Part shown: positions 8,784 to 16,722 of the stretch, one piece after another
How positions within the stretch are numbered: the stretch's first letter is position 1
How the letters are laid out: every line of letters starts with the position of its first letter
Translations under genes and position numbers: made by a program
Notes under the pieces: model-generated
Database searches by the model: none
Seen by the model: only the letters and a program-made list of their open reading frames with translations
Told to the model about the DNA's origin: nothing
From: Bacillus_BA songklensis
Lineage (GTDB): Bacteria > Bacillota > Bacilli > Bacillales > Bacillaceae_H
Reading direction: 5' to 3'
Length of the DNA stretch: 64,000 bases
NCBI RefSeq assembly: GCF_042649685.1
Contig: NZ_JBHRZT010000073.1
Coordinates: forward strand, 434,001 to 498,000

Positions 8784-9686
8784 ATGGCTACAAAAGAAGA
8801 ACATGTTCGCAAACCAGAATGGTTGAAAATTAAATTAAACACAAATGAAAACTATACGGGTTTGAAAAAGATGATGCGTGAGAACAACCTTCATACGGTT
8901 TGTGAGGAAGCAAAATGTCCTAATATTCATGAATGTTGGGCTGTTCGCCGTACAGCTACCTTTATGATTTTGGGCGATGTTTGTACACGCGCTTGCCGTT
9001 TCTGCGCGGTTAAAACCGGTCTGCCGTCTGAACTTGATTGGAAGGAACCAGAACGTGTAGCGGATTCTGTGCAATTAATGAATTTGAAACATGCTGTTAT
9101 TACCGCCGTAGCTCGCGATGACTTAAAAGATGGAGGAGCGGCAGTGTTTGCAGAAACGGTACGAGCAGTACGCCGTAAAAATCCATTTACATCAATTGAA
9201 GTTCTCCCTTCTGATATGGGAGGAATAGAAGAAAACTTAAAAATGTTAATGGATGCTCGTCCTGACATCTTGAATCACAATATTGAGACGGTTCGGCGCT
9301 TAACGCCAAGAGTCCGCGCGCGTGCTAAATATGACCGTTCGTTAGAATTTTTACGCCGTGCAAAAGAAATGCAGCCGGATATTCCAACGAAATCAAGCTT
9401 GATGATCGGGTTGGGCGAAACAAAAGAAGAAATTATGGAGACAATGGATGATTTGCGTGCTAATCAAGTAGACATTATGACCATTGGCCAATACTTACAG
9501 CCTACAAAAAAACATCTCAAGGTTGTTAAATATTACACACCTCAAGAATTTGAAGAGCTAAGAGAGATTGCTTTAAGCAAAGGATTCAGCCATGTAGAGG
9601 CAGGTCCTCTTGTTCGCTCATCTTATCATGCTGATGAGCAAGTTAACTCTGCTACAAAGCAAATGCGCGATAAAGAAAATGCATAA
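8784..9686 (+). CDS. lipA: Lipoyl synthase LipA
   Basis: Radical SAM enzyme that inserts two sulfurs into octanoyl groups on the E2 and GcvH proteins. The 300-aa protein carries both [4Fe-4S] motifs: the auxiliary cluster cysteines 40, 45 and 51 (CEEAKCPNIHEC), and the radical SAM triad 67, 71 and 74 (CTRACRFC). A conserved RSSYHAD near the C terminus holds the serine that ligates the auxiliary cluster. Start ATG follows GGGGTGA. Monocistronic, with its own terminator. Confidence 0.97.
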   Translation: MATKEEHVRKPEWLKIKLNTNENYTGLKKMMRENNLHTVCEEAKCPNIHECWAVRRTATFMILGDVCTRACRFCAVKTGLPSELDWKEPERVADSVQLMNLKHAVITAVARDDLKDGGAAVFAETVRAVRRKNPFTSIEVLPSDMGGIEENLKMLMDARPDILNHNIETVRRLTPRVRARAKYDRSLEFLRRAKEMQPDIPTKSSLMIGLGETKEEIMETMDDLRANQVDIMTIGQYLQPTKKHLKVVKYYTPQEFEELREIALSKGFSHVEAGPLVRSSYHADEQVNSATKQMRDKENA

Positions 9687-9719
9687 AAAAGTCCCCTGGT
9701 GATTCCGGGGGATTTTTTT
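9685..9719 (+). terminator. lipA terminator
   Basis: AAAAAAGTCCCC pairs with the GGGGGATTTTTTT tail around a 9-nt loop, directly after the lipA stop. Confidence 0.85.
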
Positions 9720-9854
9720 ATGGGGAAATTTTACCGAAATTCATCTCCCACTTACTCATTGGACTACGCCCTGCACATTCCTTGAAGTGGGGGTATTCTT
9801 TCGGAAAATGATAAAAATGTTCATTTTATTAAAAATAATGATGATAATATCGAT

Positions 9855-9960
9855 TATCTACTAGGGAAGTCTAATGGTTTAGGCTGAGAGAAGAACGCTT
9901 GAAGTTCTCTGGCCCTTTGACTCCGGTCTGGCCCATGCCAGCGGAGGGAAATGGTACCAG
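9855..9960 (+). ncRNA. TPP (thi-box) riboswitch without a thiamine gene downstream
   Basis: All conserved thi-box parts are present. GGCTGAGA is at 9882-9889. CCCTTTGACTCCG leads into TCTGG...ATGCCAGCG and then GAGGGAA (9913-9950). P1 pairs TACTA with TGGTA, P2 pairs AGTCTA with TTAGGCT, P4 pairs CTCCG with CGGAG, and P5 pairs CTGG with CCAG. The aptamer should bind thiamine pyrophosphate and give OFF regulation through the hairpin at 10096. No thiamine synthesis or transport gene follows; the next feature is the 3' end of yutC on the other strand. Confidence 0.92.
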
Positions 9961-10095
9961 AGGGTCACGAAAGGGTATTCAAGTGCCAATGCGTGAGATG
10001 GAACAGCATTTTATAGTAGGAGTATTCGGTGAAGAGAAAAATCCTTCAATCCGCGTTTGTGACAGCAGCGGTTTCGATACGGATCCTTCCCAGAA

Positions 10096-10136
10096 GGGTA
10101 TCCCAAAAGTACGATTTTTGTACTTTTGGGATACCC
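10096..10136 (+). terminator. Expression-platform hairpin of the TPP riboswitch
   Basis: A perfect 17-bp stem (GGGTATCCCAAAAGTAC with its complement) around a 7-nt loop. The downstream tract is CTCTTAAC, so it lacks a proper U run. It is followed by an SD-like AGAGAGG at 10144, so the platform might also act on translation or have decayed. Confidence 0.65.
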
Positions 10137-10155
10137 TCTTAACAGAGAGGTCCTT

Positions 10156-10195
10156 ATCTTACTAATAGCGCTTTTCATGCTTATTTGGGGATTTA
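10156..10195 (+). pseudogene. Possible N-terminal stub of a lost thiamine-transport gene
   Basis: After AGAGAGG, a short frame reads (I)LLIALFMLIWGFSPL from 10156, with ATC where a start codon would be expected. The hydrophobic segment resembles the beginning of an ABC permease of the kind often placed under TPP riboswitches. The frame then runs into the antisense of yutC and stops near 10230. This is weak evidence; it may be chance coding in AT-rich DNA. Confidence 0.25.
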
Positions 10196-10873
10196 GTCCT
10201 TTAATTGATGTTCCATGGAAGAACGGTTTTTAACGTCACCATCTATGGGATCGTTTAATTCGTTTTTCATTTCGCCGTTTGCATCTTCCCCATCACTCAT
10301 TTTGCGCCCTTGTGGGGATTTCAGCATGTCCCGAATCGTGTTTTCAATGGATTGCTCTATGTTTGGAGTGGTAGAGCCAACTGTGCTATAGTTTTCGATA
10401 TCCTGCATAATCTGCGGATTATCTGTTACGTAGACATGGTAATATCTAGGAATCACTGACATAGCTGTCCGCTTGACCTGATCGGCTGCTTCCATTCGAT
10501 TATCCGCATCTGTTTTGTAACCGATGAGTACCTCTTCATCTGTTACTAGTGTGGCTACATCATTAATATTAGGAATAGCAACAGCTAGACGGCTAATGGT
10601 ATCCGCTGCTTTTTCACGGTCAAATGTTGCTATTTTTTGGTACAAGTTTGCGTTATTGCCGGTTGAACTCTTTTGGTGTCTTACAAATCCATAACGGGAC
10701 TTTCCGCGGTTGTCTGTCATGTCTTCTTCATTATAAATTTCATTTCGTTCTGAAACATTAATGGTATTGCCGTTTTTTTTGTACAAAGCCTCTTCGTCTT
10801 CTGTGGCACCTGACTGACATCCGGCGATGGTAAAGAGGGAAGCGGTGACAATATACCAAAACTTCTTATTCAA
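10193..10873 (-). CDS. yutC: YhcN/YlaJ-family lipoprotein YutC
   Basis: Lipoprotein of the YhcN/YlaJ sporulation family. Start taken as the TTG at 10873, 8 nt after AAGGGGG, giving 226 aa; a GTG three codons upstream lies against the ribosome site. The signal peptide ends in a lipobox, TIAGC, so Cys18 or so is acylated. The central region (residues about 70-155, with IPNINDVATLVTDEEVLIGY) is the family domain. Its C terminus overlaps the end of the orphan TPP leader region on the opposite strand, and the last residues may have been changed by that rearrangement. Confidence 0.8.
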   Translation of the reverse strand: MNKKFWYIVTASLFTIAGCQSGATEDEEALYKKNGNTINVSERNEIYNEEDMTDNRGKSRYGFVRHQKSSTGNNANLYQKIATFDREKAADTISRLAVAIPNINDVATLVTDEEVLIGYKTDADNRMEAADQVKRTAMSVIPRYYHVYVTDNPQIMQDIENYSTVGSTTPNIEQSIENTIRDMLKSPQGRKMSDGEDANGEMKNELNDPIDGDVKNRSSMEHQLKD

Positions 10874-10989
10874 TATTAACACCCCCTTAGTGGTTAGGGT
10901 GCTGCATTTACCATGATTTTTTCGTGTTAATTGATGGTTTCATGCTGATAATTATGGTATTGTTAACAGAAAGGAGGGAAGAATGTTTC

Positions 10990-11265
10990 ATGATTTGTAT
11001 CAACAATATTTGTTATGAAGTCATAAAAGATGTCCGAAATGGCTTCAATGAAGAGGCGTTCAAAGCACGATACAGTGATATTTTAACCAGATATGATTAT
11101 GTTGTGGGTGATTGGGGATATAATCAGCTTCGTCTGCGTGGATTTTTTGACGATCAAAATCAAAAAGCGACATATGACACCAAAATTAGTACAGTGAATG
11201 ATTATATACAAGAATACTGCAATTTTGGCTGTGCTTATTTTGTCGTGAGGAAAGTACATAAATAA
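10990..11265 (+). CDS. yutD: DUF1027 family protein YutD
   Basis: 91-aa YutD (DUF1027), function unknown. The ATG at 10990 follows AAGGAGGG at a somewhat long 11-nt spacing; the frame is open further upstream but without another start near the site. Typical segments are GFNEEAFKARYSDIL, YDYVVGDWGYNQLRLRGFFDD and EYCNFGCAYFV. Divergent from yutC and convergent with the DUF3055-like gene. Confidence 0.88.
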   Translation: MICINNICYEVIKDVRNGFNEEAFKARYSDILTRYDYVVGDWGYNQLRLRGFFDDQNQKATYDTKISTVNDYIQEYCNFGCAYFVVRKVHK

Positions 11266-11310
11266 AAAAGGTCAAGAAGAAAGACGCTTTGTCCTTCGCT
11301 TGACCTTTTT
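11264..11310 (+). terminator. Bidirectional terminator yutD / DUF3055 gene
   Basis: AAAAAAGGTCAAG pairs with CTTGACCTTTTT. It sits between two convergent genes and has A/T runs on both sides. Confidence 0.85.
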
Positions 11311-11312
11311 GT

Positions 11313-11579
11313 TTAGATAACTTCGTATAAGAACTCACGTAGTTCCCCGGCATCTTCTTCATCGAGCTTATAAACGTCCTCTAAATAGCCGGGCTCATCT
11401 AGATCATCCTGCCCGATAATGGCAAAACGCCCTCCTTGAATATCCAGTACCAGATGTTTTCCATAATAGCGGTCAGACTGAATAATTGCTAAATCGAATC
11501 GCTGTTTGTCTCCCATGAAGCTAACGAACCTTGTTCTTGTTTGTACAATATCATCATATAAAAAAAATCGTTCACCCAT
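11313..11579 (-). CDS. DUF3055-like small acidic protein
   Basis: 88-aa acidic protein (MGERFFLYDDIVQTRTRF..., DLAIIQSDRYYGKHLVLD, LDEPGYLEDVYKLDEEDAGELREFL). I recognise it as the Bacillus DUF3055 family, function unknown. The start is the ATG at 11579 behind GGGAGG (8 nt). The frame can be read back to 11633, but that extension is the end of repeat copy 3 and has no better ribosome site, so a 106-aa annotation would be wrong. Family number from memory. Confidence 0.75.
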   Translation of the reverse strand: MGERFFLYDDIVQTRTRFVSFMGDKQRFDLAIIQSDRYYGKHLVLDIQGGRFAIIGQDDLDEPGYLEDVYKLDEEDAGELREFLYEVI

Positions 11580-11620
11580 CCTATTATCCTCCCATCGATA
11601 TTCCTTGGTACCTATGTACA

Positions 11621-11826
11621 ACTCCAACTTCATTTTTTAACATCAAGCTTCACCTTTGATTCTTTTATGCCTCTTCCGATTTTCTCATCTTGAATCAGCG
11701 AAAAAGGTCTTCCTATGAGCCTTTGCCGATGGACCGTAAGGTAAAGCGGCAGAGGCTTACGCATAAAGAATGCAGCATGGGCTTTTTTTGCCTATGCTAC
11801 ATTCTTTGTGTGGATTTATATATATC
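11621..11826 (-). repeat. Structured ~205-bp dispersed element, copy 3 (inverted)
   Basis: Same element as copies 1 and 2, on the minus strand. The 5' end is AAATCCACA (11811-11820 region). Hairpin 1 pairs AAAGAATG-AGCAT with ATGCT-CATTCTTT, a stem quite different in sequence from copy 1 but with paired arms. Hairpin 2 pairs AGCCT-TGCCG with CGGCA-AGGCT around CCTTACGG. The conserved GAAGACCTT box and TTAAAAAAT end are kept, and the last part of the right inverted repeat is eroded. The element ends about 42 nt upstream of the DUF3055-like start and fills its leader. Confidence 0.85.
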
Positions 11827-11920
11827 ATAACAAGAAATGTCTCGATTTACATAATGAAATTCACTAATGATATTTTTAATTATGTTAAAATAAAGGTAAG
11901 TCAAAGAAAGGGGAATTACG

Positions 11921-12358
11921 ATGTATTTTGTCGACCGTAACAAAATTGAACAAACGTTAAAATTTTTAGAACAGCAATGCACACTGTTTAAGCAGCAAGA
12001 AACATGGGAGACATTATTTGAACAGAAGGCTCTTGAACGCATTGGTCACTTGACTATTGAATGTATATTGGATGTAGGGAATGCCGTGATAGATGGATTT
12101 ATTATGCGTGACCCTGGAAGTTACGATGATATTATCGATATTCTAATGGATGAGCGTGTTGTACCAGGTGAAGAAGGGAAGCAGTTAAAACAAATCGTTC
12201 GTCTTCGAAAATCGCTTGTTCAAGATTATATCAATGTTAATCATACAGAAGTGGCTGTGGCAATGAAAAAGGTCATGGGGGCAGTCGAGCAGTTTCCAAT
12301 TCGTGTTCGCGAATATTTGGAGAATGAATTGGGACCGGTTTCAGCTTTTAAAAACTAA
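11921..12358 (+). CDS. yutE: DUF86/HepT-like protein YutE
   Basis: 145-aa helical DUF86 protein (HepT-like fold), corresponding to Bacillus YutE. HepT toxins carry an RX4-6HXY ribonuclease motif; here the equivalent reads RKSLVQDY, with Gln in place of His, so RNase activity is doubtful. No MNT-type nucleotidyltransferase partner is adjacent, unlike true HepT-MntA modules. ATG follows AAAGGGG. About 95 nt separate it from the repeat copy on its upstream side. Confidence 0.85.
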   Translation: MYFVDRNKIEQTLKFLEQQCTLFKQQETWETLFEQKALERIGHLTIECILDVGNAVIDGFIMRDPGSYDDIIDILMDERVVPGEEGKQLKQIVRLRKSLVQDYINVNHTEVAVAMKKVMGAVEQFPIRVREYLENELGPVSAFKN

Positions 12359-12535
12359 TAAGAACGAATCAAAGATTTGTATTTCCAAATACAATAAGCT
12401 ATCATTTGAAAGTAAAATTGACCTGTCCATTAAAGTAAACCAAGAATGGAAGGTCTGTTTTTTATTTACGGAGTTGGAGCTTGTCTAGTTTTGTACATAT
12501 TAAGAACAAGTAACTGTGACAATAGGAGGATCATT

Positions 12536-13306
12536 ATGAAAAAGTATAAAGGCTATTTAATTGATTTAGATGGGACAATGTATAAAGGAACAGAGTTAAT
12601 TCAAGAAGCGCGTGATTTTATCATGGCTTTAAAAGAACAAAATATTCCTTATTTATTTGTGACGAACAACTCGACGCGTACGCCTGGGCAAGTAGCGGAG
12701 AATTTGAATAAATTTGGAATTCCTGCCGGGGAAGAGCAAGTGTTTACCACGAGCCAAGCAACAGCCAACTATTTATATGAACGCAGGCCGAATGGTTCTG
12801 CATATGTAATTGGAGAAGAAGGAATCCAACATGCACTGCAGGAAAAAGGATTTACATTGAAAGACGAGAATCCTGACTTTGTAGTAGTAGGTCTTGATCG
12901 CGGTGTAAACTATGAAAAATTCGCCAAAGCTTGCTTAGCGGTTAGAAGCGGAGCGATGTTTGTTTCAACAAACGGAGACATTGCCCTTCCAACGGAACGT
13001 GGATTGCTGCCGGGCAATGGATCGTTAACCTCTGTCATTACTGTTTCGACTCAAACAAAACCTGTCTTCATCGGAAAGCCTGAAAGCATCATTATGGAAC
13101 AAGCGTTACAAGTATTAGGCACAGCCAAAGAAGAAACGTTAATGGTGGGAGATAATTATGATACCGACATTAGGGCCGGCATGAACGCTGGTATGGACAC
13201 ATTACTGGTCCATACAGGAGTAACAACAAAAGAATTATTAACCGGCTATGAAAAGCAACCAACGTATGTTGTAGATTCGTTAGAAGAATGGATTCCCCGT
13301 ATCTGA
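12536..13306 (+). CDS. yutF: HAD-superfamily hydrolase YutF (NagD-like)
   Basis: 256-aa TIGR01457-type HAD phosphatase. The start is the ATG 6 nt after AGGAGGA; a frame open to 12446 lacks a ribosome site. Motif I DLDGTMYKG gives the nucleophile Asp10 and Asp12, motif II is TNNS, and motif IV is GDNYDTD. A large C2 cap lies between motifs II and III, as in NagD and nitrophenyl phosphatases. The in vivo substrate is unknown. It follows yutE in the B. subtilis order. Confidence 0.88.
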   Translation: MKKYKGYLIDLDGTMYKGTELIQEARDFIMALKEQNIPYLFVTNNSTRTPGQVAENLNKFGIPAGEEQVFTTSQATANYLYERRPNGSAYVIGEEGIQHALQEKGFTLKDENPDFVVVGLDRGVNYEKFAKACLAVRSGAMFVSTNGDIALPTERGLLPGNGSLTSVITVSTQTKPVFIGKPESIIMEQALQVLGTAKEETLMVGDNYDTDIRAGMNAGMDTLLVHTGVTTKELLTGYEKQPTYVVDSLEEWIPRI

Positions 13307-13426
13307 CAAAATGATAGAGGCCGGCTCAAAAGTTTATTCCTCTCTGTGCCATAAGAGTCTTTTCATCAAATGAACCGTCATAAGAACCTTTGATTTTACT
13401 CGATCCTCCATGAAGATTCATTTGAT

Positions 13427-13476
13427 GGAGCATCCTAAAACCACAAAAGCATGGGGTTTTGGGAAGCTCCTTTTTT
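13427..13476 (+). terminator. yutF terminator
   Basis: GGAGC and AAAACC on the left arm pair with GGTTTT and GCTCC on the right, followed by TTTTTT. The stem is interrupted by small internal loops. Confidence 0.65.
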
Positions 13477-13514
13477 GGCTATATATATAGGAAAGTACAG
13501 ATTGTGCGTTGAAA

Positions 13515-13690
13515 TTGTCCGGCTTCAGCGGCTAGGGACTCGCGACGCTTCGCCTTCTTCTTCAGAAGCAAAAAGCGCTTCTGGTGAAGAAGTCTCCAGC
13601 GCGTGTCGTCCCTGGACGAGCCGCTTGTGCTTTTCACGTTGTCCGGCTTCAGCGGCTAGGGACTCGCGACGCTTTTCTAATTTCTTATTC
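13515..13690 (-). repeat. 3'-end GC-rich dispersed element behind yutG, with internal 36-bp duplication
   Basis: Reads from the stop codon of yutG as AAAAGCG... and ends in the complement of TTGTCCGGCTTCAGCGG. A 36-bp block is present twice, identically, at 13515-13550 and 13639-13674. Related blocks lie at the 3' ends of yutJ (21352-21522), the yumC remnant (25570-25606), kapB (40540-40598) and the xre gene (46610-46690). Similar sequences are common after stop codons in Bacillaceae genomes as I remember them; no function is established. Confidence 0.7.
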
Positions 13691-14185
13691 TATATGAGCA
13701 GCCCGGTGAGCGAGACGACTGGAGGCCGCAGCGGCAATGGCTCCAACGATATCATCTAAAAAAGTGTGGCATTTGCCCGTTGATTTATCATTTAAAAAGC
13801 CTAAAATTCCTGGTTTTTGTTTATCGATATAACCATAGTTTGTGAACCCTATGGATCCATACACATTAACAATCGATAAAGCTAAAATTTCATCGATTCC
13901 ATACAACCCTTCATCTGTTGCTAATATCGTTTGCAGTGGTTCCTCCAGCTTGCGTTGTTCTGCTAAAACGTCAAGATGGATTCCTGTTAAGATGGCATTT
14001 TGAACTTCCCGTTTTGCCAGAACGCGCTCTACATTATATAAACATTCTTCCATATCTAGGTTTTCATGATATTTTGACTGTAAATAATAAACAAGCTCCG
14101 CAATATCATTTGGAGTAACCCCGCGATTGTGCAGCCATTCCCTTGCCTTTTTCTCAAGTTCTGTCATTTCCTCTTTCTTCTTCAA
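13685..14185 (-). CDS. yutG: Phosphatidylglycerophosphatase A-family protein YutG
   Basis: 166-aa PgpA-family protein. E. coli PgpA removes phosphate from phosphatidylglycerol phosphate; the Bacillus YutG group has an extra N-terminal helical part and is less well defined. Family segments include GLYGIDEILALSIVNVYGSIGFTN and the acidic HTFLDDIVGAI. Start is a TTG 6 nt after AGGTGAG. The stop codon lies inside the end of the GC-rich repeat element. Confidence 0.8.
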   Translation of the reverse strand: MKKKEEMTELEKKAREWLHNRGVTPNDIAELVYYLQSKYHENLDMEECLYNVERVLAKREVQNAILTGIHLDVLAEQRKLEEPLQTILATDEGLYGIDEILALSIVNVYGSIGFTNYGYIDKQKPGILGFLNDKSTGKCHTFLDDIVGAIAAAASSRLAHRAAHIE

Positions 14186-14356
14186 TCCATCTCACCTAAT
14201 TTCTTAATAGTTTCTGTTGTTAGTATGGCACTTTGTTGGGAAACCATGTTGGGAGTTTGTAATGCTACTCTATTCTCGCAGCAAGTAACATTATGACAAA
14301 TATTTCCTTACCCTTTCATATAATTTTAAAAAAAGATTAAGAAAGGATTTCAAATT

Positions 14357-15358
14357 ATGATTAAAACGATTTACGATCATTATGGGGTAAAGCCAGCCGA
14401 ACTGATTGATGTTTATCATTACAAAGGCTTTCAATACCGGAATGTGTTGTATATCATCATGGATGTAGGATATTTAGAACCGGAAGAAATGTATGAATTT
14501 CACCAAATGAGCCAATTTCTAATCGCCCAAGGAGAAAGACAAGTCGCTTCCTTCATGATAAACAAAAGCGGAAATATCATTACGGAAGAGGATGGGAAAA
14601 AAATTGCCGTTTTCCGTGTTCCTTATCAGCATCGAACCCCGGTAGTATCCTATGGGGGAGAGCTGGCCGCTTTCCATCAAAGAGGTAAATTGTTGCCTTA
14701 TCCTATGGAAAAGAGTAATCGAATTGGCCAATGGAAAGCTTTATGGGAAAAAAGGCTGGAACAAATAGAGAAATTTTGGGGCATGAAGGTACAGGAGCAT
14801 CCAAATGATGTCACCGATAAAAGGTTTATCGAATCATTTCCTTATTATCTTGGGTTAACAGAAAATGCCATTCAATATTTGGCCGATACTGAAATTGATG
14901 ATTTACCGCGTGCGTTTGATACGGCGACTATATGCCATCATCGTTTTACTTCTGTTACCTGGCAGCATCCATTTTTTTTCAAGTTGCCGACCGACTGGGT
15001 GTTTGATCATCCAAGCCGGGATTTAGCGGAGTATATTCGCCATCAGTATTTTGAATCATCTGTATGGGAAGAAAGGAGACTATACACATTTTTGAGTGAG
15101 TACGAGAAAATAGCTCCACTTTCATCGTTTGCTTGGAGATTATTATATGCAAGACTTTTGTTCCCTGTTCATTACTTTGAATCGATAGAAGGGTATTACA
15201 GTACACGAAATGAGGAAGAAAAACAAAAATATGCTCGGAAAATAGAGAAAACCATCACTGAAAGTGTAGAGTACGAACAATTTCTATCCAATCTTTATCG
15301 TTCGGTTGGAATTTCCACTCAAAGGCATCATATTCCGGAAATAGAATGGTTCAAGTGA
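14357..15358 (+). CDS. yutH: Spore coat-associated protein YutH
   Basis: 333-aa YutH, a spore coat-associated protein with distant resemblance to CotS/CotI-type aminoglycoside-phosphotransferase folds. The N terminus (IYDHYGVKPAELIDV) and the internal HQMSQFLIAQG segment are typical. ATG follows AAAGGA. Expected to be made in the mother cell during sporulation. It sits between yutG and the dehydrogenase gene. Confidence 0.82.
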   Translation: MIKTIYDHYGVKPAELIDVYHYKGFQYRNVLYIIMDVGYLEPEEMYEFHQMSQFLIAQGERQVASFMINKSGNIITEEDGKKIAVFRVPYQHRTPVVSYGGELAAFHQRGKLLPYPMEKSNRIGQWKALWEKRLEQIEKFWGMKVQEHPNDVTDKRFIESFPYYLGLTENAIQYLADTEIDDLPRAFDTATICHHRFTSVTWQHPFFFKLPTDWVFDHPSRDLAEYIRHQYFESSVWEERRLYTFLSEYEKIAPLSSFAWRLLYARLLFPVHYFESIEGYYSTRNEEEKQKYARKIEKTITESVEYEQFLSNLYRSVGISTQRHHIPEIEWFK

Positions 15359-15439
15359 CAAGAGCGGGCATTGTCGAAAAAAATTGTGATAAAATAAAAA
15401 TGGATGATTTAATATTTTTTGACAATGAGGTGATGGGGA

Positions 15440-16435
15440 ATGGTAAAACCGTATGTGTTTATTACACGCAAGCTGCCAGAAGAACTGGTACAGCCTTTAA
15501 GGAATATTGCGGCTGTCGAAATGTGGGACCAAGAAGAGGAGCCGGTTCCTTATGAATTACTAGTAGAAAAAACTAAAAAAGCTGCTGCATTATTAACAAT
15601 GCTGTCTGACAAAATGGATGAGAATATCATGAAGGAAGCACCTCATTTAAAAGTGATTGCCAACTTAGCAGTGGGCTACGACAATATTGATATAGGGGCG
15701 GCTACAAGCAGGGGGATTGTAGTGTGTAATACACCAGATGTATTATCTGACACAACCGCTGATTTAACATTTGGTCTATTAATGGCAACGGCCCGCCGTC
15801 TAACAGAGGCAGCGGAGTATGTGAAAAAGGGCGAATGGCAAGGATGGAGCCCCTATCTGCTGGCTGGACGTGATATCCATCATAAAGCGATTGGTATTAT
15901 TGGGATGGGGAATATTGGCCGTGCTTTGGCGAAGCGTGCTACAGGTTTTGAGATGGAGATTCTCTATCATAACCGGAGCCGCCAATTAGAAGCGGAAAAA
16001 GAGTTGGGGGCAACATATTGTTCGTTTGATGAGTTAATTACTCGCTCGGACTACATTGTATGTTTAACTCCTTTAACGAACGAAACGAAACATTTATTTA
16101 ATGCAGAAGCCTTTAAGAAAATGAAAAAATCCGCCATCTTTATTAATGCTTCCCGTGGAGCGGTCGTAGATGAGGATGCCCTTCTTCAAGCATTGAAAGA
16201 AGGAGAAATTGCGGCGGCTGGTTTAGATGTATTTACGAAAGAACCGATTGATCAGCATCATCCGCTCCTCGGGCTTTCAAATGTTGTAGCTCTCCCGCAT
16301 ATTGGAAGTGCAAGCATAGAGACAAGAACAGCGATGATTCAGTTATGTATCGATAACATTCAACTTATGTTAGAAAGCCATAAGCCAAAAACAGTCGTAA
16401 ACAAAGACGTATTGGCACAATATTGCTCATCTTAA
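15440..16435 (+). CDS. D-2-hydroxyacid dehydrogenase (D-glycerate/glyoxylate reductase type)
   Basis: 331-aa NAD(P)-dependent D-isomer-specific 2-hydroxyacid dehydrogenase. Visible motifs are ANLAVGYDNID, the Rossmann GxGxxG in GIIGMGNIGRALA, NASRGAVVDEDAL with the substrate-binding arginine nearby, and PHIGSASIETR with the catalytic His. Closest by eye to glyoxylate/hydroxypyruvate reductases (GyaR/GhrB type). It starts with ATG after AGGTGATGGGG. Not part of the B. subtilis yutH-hom junction, so probably a lineage-specific insertion. Confidence 0.85.
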   Translation: MVKPYVFITRKLPEELVQPLRNIAAVEMWDQEEEPVPYELLVEKTKKAAALLTMLSDKMDENIMKEAPHLKVIANLAVGYDNIDIGAATSRGIVVCNTPDVLSDTTADLTFGLLMATARRLTEAAEYVKKGEWQGWSPYLLAGRDIHHKAIGIIGMGNIGRALAKRATGFEMEILYHNRSRQLEAEKELGATYCSFDELITRSDYIVCLTPLTNETKHLFNAEAFKKMKKSAIFINASRGAVVDEDALLQALKEGEIAAAGLDVFTKEPIDQHHPLLGLSNVVALPHIGSASIETRTAMIQLCIDNIQLMLESHKPKTVVNKDVLAQYCSS

Positions 16436-16481
16436 AGATAGCCGTCAAGTTAAGAAAAGGCTTTTAGAATCTTTCTATTCT

Positions 16482-16526
16482 GACCATCCTTGTCAATAAA
16501 GAGTTGACAGAAAGGGATGGTTTCTT
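16482..16526 (+). terminator. Terminator after the hydroxyacid dehydrogenase
   Basis: ACCATCC and TGTCAA pair with TTGACA and GGATGGT, followed by TTTCTTT. An imperfect stem but a clear terminator shape. Confidence 0.7.
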
Positions 16527-16722
16527 TGAGTTTGCCAACTTTGTCTTTACAGGAAGAAATGAGGACGTTTGAGTCAGCTTCTTTTTGTAAAAAAGGGGGA
16601 TAATGTGGAGTTTTAAGACTTGGCCCATTCATTGGATTGTCGCTTTACGTGAACCATTCAAACTTTCGCATTCGAACTTTCATAGTGTTTTGTAAAAAAA
16701 GAAATGTGAAGGGGAATAAAAC

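Noticed and set aside
9899..10165. 88-aa open frame downstream of lipA
   Set aside because: It starts inside the TPP aptamer and runs through the hairpin; the protein has no family features. It is explained by the riboswitch.
12446..12535. N-terminal extension of YutF
   Set aside because: No ribosome site at 12446, and the HAD family start (MKKYKGYLIDLDGT) has AGGAGGA directly upstream.
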